Assembly (NCBI GenBank): GCA_946811695.1
Contig: OX328123.1
Span: forward strand, 120,875,515 to 120,939,514
Direction: 5' to 3'
Source: Gonocerus acuteangulatus
Lineage: Eukaryota; Arthropoda; Insecta; Hemiptera; Coreidae
Length of the DNA stretch: 64,000 nt
The translations under genes and the position numbers were made by a program. Below the pieces are notes generated by a model that was given only the letters and a program-made list of their open reading frames with translations, did no database searches and was not told the DNA's origin. This document shows positions 1-61,967 of this stretch, piece after piece (the first letter of the stretch is position 1; each line of letters starts with the position of its first letter).

Positions 1-50
1 AATACAGGAAGTGAAAGGAGTGTTTTTATGACCTATTGGCTACAAAAAAC

Positions 51-52
51 AA

Positions 53-101
<49 letters not shown>

Positions 102-110
102 CATATATAT
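51..110. repeat. (TA)n microsatellite
   Basis: Nearly pure TA dinucleotide run with a few CA interruptions at its right edge. Confidence 0.95.
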
Positions 111-754
111 GATAAGAAGCTACATAGATAAATGAGGGAAAGTGGTATCTGCTATCTGTAGTATGAAGTAAGAAAGGGGGCTGTAGCTGGCAAGGATGAC
201 GCACATTAAGATTGCACTAGAATAGAATTATATGATAAGCCTGTAATCAGTTTTGGACAGTATCTGTGATTCATAAATACGAATGCATCACATTTAGTTT
301 GTTTCAAATACTTTTTTTTGTGCTCATCAGGTTTCTGGTGAATACATATAGTACTTTGTATTAGTTACTCATGTATCGTGTATGTGTCACCGTGTATATA
401 TTCAGTATTTTTATATACTCTAGGCACCTGCCATTTTGTTTTGATTTTACACTATTTTTTCGAAGACGCTTATATCATGTATTTGGTCTTCTTTACATAA
501 CTCATTCTTGTTTTTGTGGTTTTCTACAATTTGAGTCAAACACGATCCATTGAAGAATGGAATTATGGTTTGTAGGTGGGTATCAACTGGTATGAAATAA
601 CAGAAACATACGGTTTTCCTTAAAGAAGGATGAAAAAAACTGTCCATTTCGACCTGACCGTTGAATAGGCCAACGTGTTTTATGGTTTTCTGCTTGTCTT
701 TACATGAAAGCCACCTCAATGAAAATCAGGTCAAATAAAATTTATTTATATATT

Positions 755-794
755 GGACGGCGTTAATAAGCCAATAGTTGATACGCCGTTAAAC
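755..794 (+). repeat. 3' end fragment of the 5S-derived SINE
   Basis: The segment keeps a diverged form of the SINE's GGCGCTAATGGCC-type module followed by GATACGCCGTTAAA. The same 3' end closes the SINE copies at 12.4, 14.3 and 15.5 kb. No 5S part is left. Confidence 0.55.
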
Positions 795-1325
795 ACGAAA
801 ATATAAATAATTAATATATTCGGATTGAGGTAAATTCCATTTTTAAGGGCCCTGTATTCTATGGAGTAATTTTAGTTAAAAAAGACTGATTTGTCAGCTA
901 ATCACTTGAAGTAAAATGTTGACAATTGTGAGTAAGTACAAATTCAAGTAGCTATCCTTAATCTTCAGTTTTTGCCGAGTTACAGATAATTTTGTAATCC
1001 GTGTGCATTACTACTTTTGGCGACTAGAATGGTCTCTCTAATCGTAAAATACGTCCTGGCCTTACTGGTCTGTTCTCGCTCTAGAACAACATACACGAAA
1101 ATGGCCCGATTTTGATAAATTCGTAGAAAATACTTGTCCTAAATGAAATCCCAAATCTGTTAAACCAGGAGACTCGTCTGGCTGGCGGAACAGAAAAATC
1201 GTTGCCTTAACGGTTTGTAACCGTTACCTTTCGGTGTGTCGTATTTTTAATTAGAAATTAATTATAAAATAAATTGAGAAGGTGTAGATAGTTAGAGTTC
1301 GCTCTTATGGCATATCATTTTTATT

Positions 1326-1470
1326 TAAAAAACTAGCTGTTACCCGGTGTGCAATGCTACACCTACTTTATATTAAATATCTGTAGCCGGGCTTACCATG
1401 CTACACATGCTTCATATTAAATAGTTGTAACCCAGCTTCCATGGTACGCCTACTTTATATTATATATTTA
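1326..1470. repeat. Short tandem repeat, three units of about 45 bp
   Basis: Three imperfect units share a core reading roughly CATGCTACACCTACTTTATATTA. The first unit begins CTAGCTGTTACCCG. A related CTAGCTGAATACCCG occurs at about 16965, so the unit may be the edge of a dispersed element. Family not recognised. Confidence 0.6.
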
Positions 1471-2330
1471 AAAAAATGAATGATTATATTATATTGGTCC
1501 AAATTATGAGAATATAAGATAATAAATTGAGAGCTCGGCTGAAAAAGTTATTTTCCATTTTTTTTAGAGAAAGTGGGGTGGAAATTAAATTGATCCTTAT
1601 TTTTTAAAAAGTACCCTTACTTTTAAAATGGTATTACAATTAAGTGATTCCAAATAATTTAATTGCAATACCGTTATAAAGAAAATCCAAACCAAACTCC
1701 CTGTGTTTAATTTTTTTAAAGAAAAAAAAATATGTGGTCCATAAATAAATATTCATAAAAAATAGCAATACAAATGAGGCATTTAATTAAGGTTATGATT
1801 AGTTATAATTTGTCATAACCTACAACTGAAACTATATTCTTTATTTTCATTGATTTTTTTTTTAAATATAATATTTATTTATTTTAAGGGCTTCACATCT
1901 AAAGCTAAAACCTCAACCTTGCGCAAATATAATATTAATATGTTATATTGTTTACCTGTTCATGTAATAATCCGTAACTGAGTTTTTTTTATGAATGAAA
2001 AAGTAGGTAAGTCGTGCAGGGTTTATGTTATGTATGCCAAAAGGAAAGTTTTAAAAACATAGTTTGTTGTTTCAAATACACTTTCACATATTTTTGTTCA
2101 CTTTTTTTTCCTTTCTATTAAAGCTTCTGTTTCAAATTTTATGGTTCATGCACTCTTCTATAAGGATAGTCCTTCTATCATAGGAAATAGGGGCCTCTAA
2201 GAATAAAAACAAATTTAAGATATTTTTCTTGCAGTTATGGACAACAATGAATTAAAGGTATTTGGGAATTTCAATAACGACATTGACTTGGCGAGCAACA
2301 ATATTTTTACCAGAATTGCAACCGTATTTA

Positions 2331-3073
2331 AACATTTAGTCCAAGAGCTGGTAACACACTTTTCAAGTGTTTTATGTGCCTTGAAATTGTCGTATAGTGG
2401 GTCTCTAGTGTAGATAAAAAGTTAAGTATATGGTTGCTGGACATACCTAGAAACACCAGGTACTGCGCATGGTAATCAGTAACAAACTATGGGCCAAAAA
2501 TAGTGTTTTATTCAGAAGCCATAAGTGTTCAATGTAAAATTAAGGCAATTCTATAATGAATAATATATAAGGCAGACACTTTTAAGTGGGATACATATAA
2601 AAAAAAAGAAAAAACCGAAGTGGGTTTTTTGTAATATTAAATGAAGTCTCTTCTTCACACTGCTATTTAAACACCATAATTGAAAATAATTACAAAAGGG
2701 CAGACACTTTTTGTGAGGTTTAGTAATCAGCAAACATGAAAATAAATTCAGCCGATGATAGACTGCAATACACTGTGTGCAACCGTAAGAGTGAGTGAGA
2801 GCACCAATCATCTGGACAGGACAGTTGTGGCTGTTCTAGAAATAAAGCAACTTGCCTTAATTATACATTAAAGATTGTTGGCTTCTGAATAAAATACCAT
2901 TTTAGTGACATATTTTTTTAACACCTTTCCCCTATGTGCAGTACCTGGTGTTCCAAGGTATGTCCAGGCTACACTTATATGCCTTACCTATCCACGACAT
3001 GCAATACACCAAAATTCCAAGGTGCATAAAACACTTCATGAAATGTGCGTTACCAGCTCCCCGACTAAATGTT
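2331..3073. mobile_element. Foldback-type DNA element with long inverted ends
   Basis: The left arm (about 2331-2560) and right arm (about 2850-3073) are inverted copies of each other over roughly 210 bp with scattered mismatches. Both outer ends begin AACATTTAGTC when read inward, followed by GAGCTGGTAAC. The middle (2560-2850) shows no transposase. A single related arm occurs at 6195-6400. No convincing target duplication is visible. It is probably a nonautonomous DNA element, superfamily unknown. Confidence 0.7.
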
Positions 3074-3557
3074 GACAGTCAGAGGATATAACTATCTCAG
3101 ACAAAAGAAAGCATATGTCAGAATATAATGATTAAATTATTAAGGATATTAAATTAATAAAAAATTGCATGGAAAATTTAATTACTTATTCATTTATTAG
3201 ATCACCACAATTCACGTGACTTCCTCTTCTTATAAAAATAATATTTTAATACATTAATTTATCTGCAAAAAAAATAGCATGCATTAAGAATAACTTTATT
3301 AAAAAAAAATTAAAGTGAGGCTGCCCAAATTAATAGGGTTGCTAAACCATACAGCTCTTGTAACAATAAAATAATGTTTCAAAACGTGGTGAAAATTAAT
3401 TCATTTATATACATTCATTTGTATGATTATAAACATTTATGTAATTTATTATGTACATCTATCTATATGCGAATAAAAAAATAAGTTAAATATAACAACA
3501 TTTAATATAATATTTTAATAATATTTGCATATGTATGTGAGAGAATTAATTTAAAGT

Positions 3558-4350
3558 TCATAAATTTAAGTCCTTTACAAAATCCCATTTAGAAGTTATT
3601 ATTTGTTCTGGTTTCCTAACAAAATTTTTACTACCATATAAATTAAAGTTAGAATCATCTGGTTTCTTTCCAAAACAGTTTTCATAGGGTATTTTATTGT
3701 CAATGGTGTTAGCTAAAGAGAGATTTTTCAAATAAGTTGCTACACAGACCATTTCTGGCCAACATTTTTTTCTACAATAGCTTCTGCCAGTTAACAATGA
3801 GATATATTCATAATTGTTCTAGTAAATCACACCATTTAATTCATGAACATATGAGGGACAGGGATTAATTATGATACCCTTTTTTTTTTGGTAGTCATAA
3901 TTCATACTATTTAAATATTCCTTACCAATGTCATATCTCACAATACCAATTCTCTTATTTCCTAAGTTTTCAACCTCATTTACTTATTGAACAAAGGAAT
4001 GAAAAACTTCTGTTTTAGGTTTAATAGTTTAAATCCTAGCAATCTTACTATTTATTTGAGTGAGACCGCGACAAAGGGAATTCATCACTAAACACTTAAA
4101 TAACAATAAACAATACTGAACAATTATGAAGAAATTAACATGAGAGCAATCTTACTATAATCATCTATAAATGAAACAAAATATTTTTCACCTTTAAGAC
4201 TCATAGTTAAAAAAAGGTCTACATCAGTGTAAACAATTCCAAAATACTTTTAGCCTTGTTCTTATTGTTATTTACACACTTCATCAGTTTCAATAAAAAA
4301 GTTAAGTGTTTTTCCACATACTAAAACCCTCTCCATCAAATACCAGTACA
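3558..4350 (-). pseudogene. Ty1/copia integrase relic
   Basis: Reading the minus strand from about 4230 down gives, with interruptions, LKGEKYFVSFIDDYSK, then a degraded RYDIGKEY, then HELNGV. An open 79-codon stretch (3797-3558) follows, with CWPEMV, ATYLKN, PYENCFGKKPD and a trailing LYGSKNFV. The order matches the Ty1/copia integrase core: FIDDYSR, the RSDNGGEY catalytic block, PQQNG, the FWAEA helix and PYE-WFGKKPD. In-frame stops (after LMLIS, and before NNYEYIS) and altered catalytic blocks show that it is dead. No LTRs, protease or reverse transcriptase were seen next to it. Confidence 0.8.
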
Positions 4351-4619
4351 TATTCATTTATACATTAAACAGAAAAGCGAGTGAGAGATACCGAATACTA
4401 TAACCGACATTGCAACCTTCCTTTACTAAAGAGATAAAAAAACTCTCTCAACAAAAGTATTGAAATTATTAAAGTTCTGAATAGAAACATGAACACTTAA
4501 TTATATTATATTAGTCCAAATTATGATTAGATAAACACAGAACATTTTTATGATATACTTATTTATACGATATTAGTCTATATTCAGGTTAGAGCAGTGT
4601 TGCCCTAGGCAATCAAATC

Positions 4620-5055
4620 AAAATTGATTTAATATGAAGAAAACTGATCTGATATTAAGAAAATTAATCTTAAAAAATATGATATTTTATTATATGATAT
4701 CTTATAAGATATTTGTCCAAACTCTGAGAATATAAACCTACTATTTAGATAAACAAACAAAGGTTTTGTATTGCACTTCTTCTTAGAAGGAGGGGCAACA
4801 CTGGAAAAAAAATGCCGATTTCTGACTATAAACTCTTCTGTATATGACAGTTTCGAACTCGTTACTTCCAAACTATGAATCCTAGAAGATTTTGAGCTAG
4901 ACTACGAGATTTCCCGGATCAAGACGTATCTATGTGCGAAGTTTGGTCAATATCAGTCAAACGATGTGGATTTGTATAAGGAACAAACAAACAGAAAAAC
5001 AGAAAAGCAGAAAAACAGAAAAACAGACACGTGATTTTTATATATATAGATTAGT
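4620..5055 (+). repeat. Probable end of an unidentified dispersed element
   Basis: The segment ends in a CAGAAAAA-type short tandem array (4989-5027) and then a TATATATAGATTA motif. In its middle are short inverted ATAAGATAT runs. This style of ending is common in nonautonomous insect repeats. I could not identify the family or the left edge. Confidence 0.3.
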
Positions 5056-5371
5056 TATAAGGTTTTGCCTGACAAAAAAATACTTCTTTTTTTTTTTCCT
5101 TTTTTTTTCTTTTTTTTAAATAAAATGCAGTTGTATTTATCATACTACCAAAGTACATCTTCTCAATCTTAAGAGTCAACGACCTCTTTTCAACCAGAAT
5201 AAATTGTATAATTCTTGGTGTACCAAGTATTTTGGGGCGGAAAAATTAACGTGTGCCTGTTTTAGAAATTGGCGATGTATACTGAATAATATTATATTTT
5301 TTAATGTAATAATAATTTTCCTTGAGTGATTAGGTTATTTTTAATTAATTTGCTGTATGTTTATGTTTCAG

Positions 5372-56323
<50,952 letters not shown>

Positions 56324-57450
56324 CAAGATCAACTTAATGCAGAACATCTTTATTCATAAATCCACAATGACTCCCGACTATAATCCTAGTCAATGTGTGT
56401 GTGTTTGTGCGTGCTTGACTCTCGACATTCAGTTTAATATGTACACACATTACACGCATATATATATTGATATATGTACATGTTTTTCTGTTATCGGCCA
56501 TTCCCTGCCCTAGTGATATGTTGGGAGTGAAAAAGGCTTCTTTATAAGGATATTTCTTAAGAATATATAGTATTATTTACATATATATATGTATGTGTGT
56601 GTATATATGTATAGATTGTGTATATTTTATCTACAAAGATTTTTAATATTTTAAAAAATTAGGCAGAAAAGACATGATGAACATTCATTGATGCTTGGGT
56701 AATTCTTTCCCCTAGCATGAGTGAGTCTTTATCGCTGTTTTAGTGGCATGCACACACACATACACTAAAGGAGAGAGGTGTCATGTACCTTTTTCAACAA
56801 TTTTTTATTTCATTTTTGTTGTCTTTTTACTTTTATCCTGATTTGTAAACTATTTTATTTAATAGTAAAATGAAAAATCTTTAACCTTCCTTTTTGAAAT
56901 TATGTTGTAATTTTCCTTATTATTTTAATTAGAGGCTCAGTGCAAAAATAAAATAAAATTGACAGCCTCTTTATCATTCTATTAGATTATCATTATATTC
57001 CAACAATTTATTGTTAAATATAATAATAATGGTTATATATTATATGTACAAATTGATTGTGTGCATTTTTTTAATGATAAAGCAGTTGGCCAAATTGATT
57101 CTCTAAAATTTTGTTCATTTTCCTAGGGTTGTAAAATATGTTTTGTAAATTTATTTTTATTTATTTTTGTCTAAAAGCCACAAACTATTTGTTCTTTCCT
57201 TTCTCTCTTTTCTTTGAGTGTTTATCCTATTTCTCTGTACTTATACATCTTCCTTACTTTCAGTTACATCTTCTTTCTTTTTCTTATACAATTTTTATCA
57301 TTTGTTGTCAACTGAAAAAAAAAAAATGTTGCTTATCTTGTTGTTTATAACAAGATAAATTATAAATAAATATATATATATATTCTGTAGACATAATACA
57401 TCACATTTGTTTTTATGAGAGAATAAATATATGGACTCCTTTATAGCTTG
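56324..57450 (+). other. Probable CtBP 3' UTR
   Basis: AT-rich, with TG and TA short repeats. Candidate polyadenylation signals AATAAA lie at 56947-56952, 57365-57370 and 57422-57427. The transcript end cannot be fixed from sequence alone. No open frame of note. Confidence 0.5.
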
Positions 57451-58199
57451 TGTTGCGGGCGTTGCCAATCTAAGAGGCATTATTTTTACATTTTGTAAGA
57501 TATTTTAATGGTAAGTGTGGTTGTTCAAACGTTCGCAAAACAAAGATAAAAAAAGGAAAGTAAATAGGAAGAGTTAAAGTTGTGATTAAGAATTGTTGAA
57601 GTTTGCCAGCTTCCCCTCCTGACAAGATGGTGATCCGAATTTGCGAGACACATTTATTATTTTTTCATGAGAAAAGAATGATTTTAGAACATTTTATTCA
57701 GAATACTTTATGTTTTATGTATGATTTAATTTTTTTTATATATGTTTAAATGATAAGTTTAGTATGTAGATTTATTTCTCTAGGTTTATACATATAAATA
57801 TATATAAATATATAAATAAGATTTTAGCTATATTATGAACTATTGTAGATCAATTTATTAGTATATATGAAGAATGTACGGGCTGTACTTCCACTTTGAA
57901 AAAAAGAGAGAATGACAAAACATTGAATACATGCGATCTTATAATTTGTTTATTTATTTTTCCTATTACCCCCTTAATACGACTTTATTTAATAGTTCAT
58001 TATTTTTTTTTATTTTATAATTCAATCTAGTTTGCTAGAAGATACGACCTGAAGGAAACACACCAGCTTAGCGTGTTTACATATTAATGATTATGCCTTT
58101 ATTTAATAGTTTATTTATTTTATTAATGATTCAACCTAGTGGCTAGAAAATATGACCTGCAGGAATCACGTCACCTTAGCCTGTGTACATATAATTGCT
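57451..58199. other. Intergenic sequence
   Basis: AT-rich. A diverged direct repeat of about 100 bp is visible: TTTATTTAATAGTT...CTAG-AGA---GACCTG-AGGAA at about 57983-58075 and again at 58100-58190. No gene seen. Confidence 0.55.
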
Positions 58200-58975
58200 G
58201 GATGGTAGAAAATGATGTTCAGAGGGATGAAAAAAGTCCAACATTTTCAACGGTATTTCATTTTTTGCACAACGTTTTCAGGGACTGAGCTTCATTTTCA
58301 ATGCCTGTGACGCAAAACCTTAATGACAAACCAGTACTATGTACAAAATTTAAAATAAAAATACAATTTAAAAAAAAAATAACAATCTTAAAAAACTGAG
58401 GCTCTATTTTGAAATAATATAAAAACACATTTCTGTCAATTTAATTAAAAGTATATTCAATAAAAAGATAAAACATCACTATCAAACAATAAATTATAAA
58501 TACATACACACCCACAATCATGCAGAAATAAATAATTCTAAAAAGTTGATACAAAGATATGAAAAGAAAAGAAAATACAGAGAGAAAGGCTAAGAATACA
58601 CAAAGCAAAGGTTCTTATTCAGCCGAGCCTTGCTCCTAGATTTGGAAAGTAGTGAGGGACTGAAGGGCTGCTGTTGAAACATGCATCACTTCAGCGTACT
58701 GTCGTCTCCTTTAGCATTGACATTCTTCTCTGAGACAGCATCAATTTTTATCCAGATTTTTTTCGGCTATGTCCATCTTTCTTCCTTTTCTTATGATCTC
58801 CAATACTTCACAGTCAAGGAAATCTGTGTCATGGTTCTCTTTAATTACGTGTTTCCTCATCTCCGAATCCTTTCTGGTCAATTGTTCTTTTATCCGTATC
58901 TTAAGTTTTCTTCCACTTTGTCCAACATACGAAGACCCATAGGACACTCGGTAGACTCCCGACTTCTCTAGCGGC
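58200..58975 (-). pseudogene. Second PLE relic: GIY-YIG endonuclease and 3' region
   Basis: Minus 58947-58741 encodes a nuclease piece, SYVGQSGRKLKIRIKEQ, RKDSEMRKHVIKENHDTDF, then LEIIRKGRKMDIAEKN, as in the GIY-YIG domain of Penelope-like elements. About 450 bp further in the same direction, 58235-58285 is a much eroded hammerhead-like motif (CCCTGAAAACG ... GTTGAAAATGTTGGAC). The order endonuclease then ribozyme region is that of a PLE 3' end. The reverse transcriptase is missing. Confidence 0.75.
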
Positions 58976-59024
58976 TGGATGGCACCCTTTGTTTTTGGTA
59001 CACTTCTTTATTTTATTTTATTTA

Positions 59025-59188
59025 TTTTTTACAGTGCTTCGACATCTAGGCCATTAGCACCGACATCCAGGGTGCAGCGAGGAATTTTCCCGAGCCGTAG
59101 GATGAGAAAATTCCTGCCGCCAGTGGGAATCGAACCCATCATCTCCTACTTATGAATCTAAGGCGCTAGCCACTAGTACACGGGAGAC
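59025..59188 (-). mobile_element. tRNA-derived SINE, family 2, complete 3' end
   Basis: Minus strand: head with GTACTAGTGGCTAGCGCC and B box GATGGGTTCGATTCCCA, the GGAATTTTCTCATC / GAAAATTCC inverted motif, then GGTGCTAATGGCCTAG and ATGTCGAAGCACTGTAAAAA and an A-rich tail. A C run (59189-59211) flanks its 5' side. Confidence 0.85.
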
Positions 59189-59430
59189 CCCCCCCCCCCC
59201 CCCCCCCCCCCGCACTACTTTATTAATATCAAATTTTTGAACAGTTATTGAGGTTTGAAAAATACACTTGTGAACATTAAAAGTGCATTAACATTAAAGA
59301 AAATCCAATTTTTAAAAGTATTTTTTTTTTTTTTTTCAAATACTTCCTTAACTCCAAAAGTCATCAAAATTGTAAACGCATGGGACCTCGTTTAAATAGC
59401 TGTCAGCTCTCCTAGGGCGCTTCTTGATTA

Positions 59431-59576
59431 TGAATGAATGAATGAAAACCTTTATTTATGCTAAACAACTTACATTCCAGGTATGTACATTTATTTATTT
59501 TATAACATTAAATCATATTTGGACTTATTTTTCATAAAATTAATAGTCTCTCAAATTAAGCATAAAATCAGTTAAT
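59431..59576 (-). mobile_element. 5'-truncated LINE tail with a perfect 14-bp duplication
   Basis: GCGCTTCTTGATTA flanks the insert at 59417-59430 and 59577-59590. On the minus strand the insert ends AATAAAGGTTTTCATTCATT with a (TTCA)n tail, the style of CR1/L2-like LINE 3' ends. Only 146 bp inserted, no coding region. Confidence 0.8.
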
Positions 59577-60065
59577 GCGCTTCTTGATTAATGGAGTGCT
59601 TTAAACAAATAGCCTGGACTTGTCCATCTAGCAAGGGAGCTATATGTCAATTCAAAATACTATTATTCTTCGCATGTTTTAAGGGAAAAAATGCAATTAA
59701 AATAACATCAACTATTTAAAAACTAAGGCAAACAGAGAGAGAGAGAGAATTAAAAACTGAGGTAAACAGGGACAAAAATATTCACAGGGCATTCTGTTTC
59801 TTATAACGAAAAATTATTTCTAATTTTACTTACCCTGTTTTATTGCCAAATACATTTTTGTGTCCTATAATCAATTAAAAAAAAAATTACAAACAATAAA
59901 AAAAAGTAAGGGTAACAGACAAAAAGGACCGTTTAAATAAGGGAAACCACTGTACCATCGAAAATTCTCTTAGAACATTTTTTTGTAGAGAATTTAGTGA
60001 GCTTTCAAGTGGCTACCTTCCACACCACGATTTTCCAACCGTTTTCGAGATATTAAGGAAAATAT

Positions 60066-60248
<183 letters not shown>

Positions 60249-60590
60249 GAAGTTCCCAAAACTTTTCATGTCTATTAATAAAATAGGTACTTACGTATTA
60301 GCGTCAAAGCAGGTCAAAGAGGCGGGTCTCGTTCAGAGATCTGGATCGACGGGTAACGCATTTCTATTGGTCAATCACTATCAGAGATATCATCAATTGT
60401 GTTTATAGTAGCCATCTTGTCCCCTTTGTCTTTTTAACGCAATTCATTTGTGCTTTATTTAAGCACGCAATTGTTGTTGTTTTTTTTTTTTTTTTTGTTA
60501 CGCGATTTCAGTTTCTGTGCGAGATGGCGACATCAGAATAGCTAGGATGAAAGCTACTTTTTCGAAGCGATGCCAAATTGTTTATCAGTT

Positions 60591-61079
60591 TGTAGCAGCA
60601 AGAGACTGACAGAAAGCATGGTTGCTAGGGACTTGCCTAAGTGAGCAGTATCTAGCAACCAGCTGTTCTAATAAAACTATTTCACACAGAGTACTATAAC
60701 CTCAGTCTTGTTTCTTCTTCTCTTGTGAGTGCATCTATAAAAACAGACACAATTTAAACTGCTCTGGACTGTTCGCGGTAGCTACCCTCAGCAAACACAG
60801 CAGCCTCTAGGAACCCATAACCAGCTCATAAAACTACAAGTAATCTACTCAATTTTTGGACTATTTAATATTTCTATTTTCGTTTCCGCTCAAGGCAATT
60901 TATGTAAATATGTTATTTTTATTTTACATTTAATTATATACTGTTGACGTTCTACATGTTTATTTCCAGTTTCTTTTGTTTATTGTGTTATTAATTAATT
61001 TAATTTCTGAACATGCAATAATATTCTTGTTGGGACCTTCTGATGTAAATAATCATGCACAAGCTTACATAACCCAACA
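60591..61079 (+). repeat. Candidate 5' LTR of the Ty3/gypsy element
   Basis: The right edge is set by the primer site: ...CCCAACA ends at 61079, two bases before TGG. The left edge TGTAGCAGCAAGAG (60591) is the best TG start that gives a TG...CA LTR of about 490 bp. It contains an AATAAA (60671) and a TATAAAAA (60735). The second LTR lies outside the window, so the left edge is unproven. Confidence 0.5.
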
Positions 61080-61081
61080 AG

Positions 61082-61097
61082 TGGTGACCCCGACGTG
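61082..61097 (+). other. Primer-binding site for tRNA-Trp
   Basis: TGGTGACCCCGACGTG is the complement of a typical insect tRNA-Trp 3' end including CCA. tRNA-Trp priming is a known trait of the CsRn1/Kabuki clade. Confidence 0.8.
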
Positions 61098-61967
61098 ATG
61101 GATAGAGAAAATCAGAACATTTCCCAGGAGATGAATAATGAGCAACATAACCTCCCACCGGTTCCCGCTGTACAGGCTGGCCAACCTTACGAGATCTCGG
61201 CATTCAATGGACCCGCAGCGCGCCTTCCCGCTTTTTATAAAACCAATCCAACGTTGTGGTTTTTGCAAGCCGATGCAGTTTTTTCGACGTCTCGAGTTGT
61301 TTCATCTAAAATTAAATTCCAGATAGTTGTAGCCAGCTTGGAGCTCGACGTACTCACGCAGGTTGCCGATCTCCTTACCACCACTTCAGACGACCCATAC
61401 GAGCTGCTGAGAGAGCGACTGGCATCGATTTACGGTGAATCCGAATCTCGACGCATCAAAAAGCTTTTAGAAGACACACAGCTTGGTAGTCAGCGTCCTT
61501 CACAGCTCTATCGTCAGATGTTGCAACTTGCTGGTTCCATGGGCTGCGCAGACATTGTCAGGACTCTGTGGCTCCGGAATTTACCCCCTCGCGTGCAGGA
61601 AATTCTGGCCGCCGCTAAGCTGGAAGACATCGACGCCCTTACTAGCGTAGCCGACAAAATCCTGGAGGTGGAGCGACCTGAAGCCTACGCTGTATACCCT
61701 CAACGATCCTCCCAGACCCCTGGATCCAGTTCCATCGCCTGCAAGAAAACAATCCTGGAAGAACTAGACAAGCTTCGGGTGGAAATAGCGGATCTCCGTC
61801 AACGATGCCGCACAACTAGTAGAGATCGACGCGGCATTTCGCAGCAACTTGAACACTCCAAATCTCCAGAAAATGGACTATGCTTCTTTCACAGCAAATA
61901 TCGTGAAAAAGCCCAAAACTGCCGTCAACCATGCAGCTGGAAGTACCAAAAGGAGCAGGATTTTTAG
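61098..61967 (+). CDS. gag: gag of a CsRn1-clade Ty3/gypsy retrotransposon
   Basis: 289 codons from the ATG that overlaps the end of the primer site region; 61098 is the first ATG after it. The N-terminal part has the usual gypsy capsid layout: an FWxQ-like block (TLWFLQADAVFSTSRVVS), a DPYELLRERL block, then LGSQRPSQLYRQMLQLAG and LWLRNLPPRVQEIL. A coiled, charged region (EELDKLRVEIADLRQRC) follows. Near residues 255-275 is a single finger C-X2-H-X9-C-X3-C, the CHCC type characteristic of the CsRn1 clade instead of the common CCHC. The frame has no interruption. It overlaps pol in the -1 frame, with a TTTTT run at the stop codon (TTTTTAG) that could serve as a slip site. Confidence 0.9.
   Translation: MDRENQNISQEMNNEQHNLPPVPAVQAGQPYEISAFNGPAARLPAFYKTNPTLWFLQADAVFSTSRVVSSKIKFQIVVASLELDVLTQVADLLTTTSDDPYELLRERLASIYGESESRRIKKLLEDTQLGSQRPSQLYRQMLQLAGSMGCADIVRTLWLRNLPPRVQEILAAAKLEDIDALTSVADKILEVERPEAYAVYPQRSSQTPGSSSIACKKTILEELDKLRVEIADLRQRCRTTSRDRRGISQQLEHSKSPENGLCFFHSKYREKAQNCRQPCSWKYQKEQDF

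Larger units (their letters stand above)
1..5371. other. Upstream region / 5' intron of CtBP
   Basis: No host coding exon is recognisable here. A good splice acceptor (pyrimidine-rich tract, then cag) ends at 5371, so this stretch is at least partly the intron between a noncoding first exon of CtBP and the ATG exon. It holds a TA microsatellite, a SINE tail, a short tandem repeat, a foldback element and a copia relic, listed separately. Nothing recognisable is seen at about 120-750, 800-1320, 1480-2330, 3080-3550 and 5055-5360. Promoter and first exon may lie outside the window. Confidence 0.6.
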
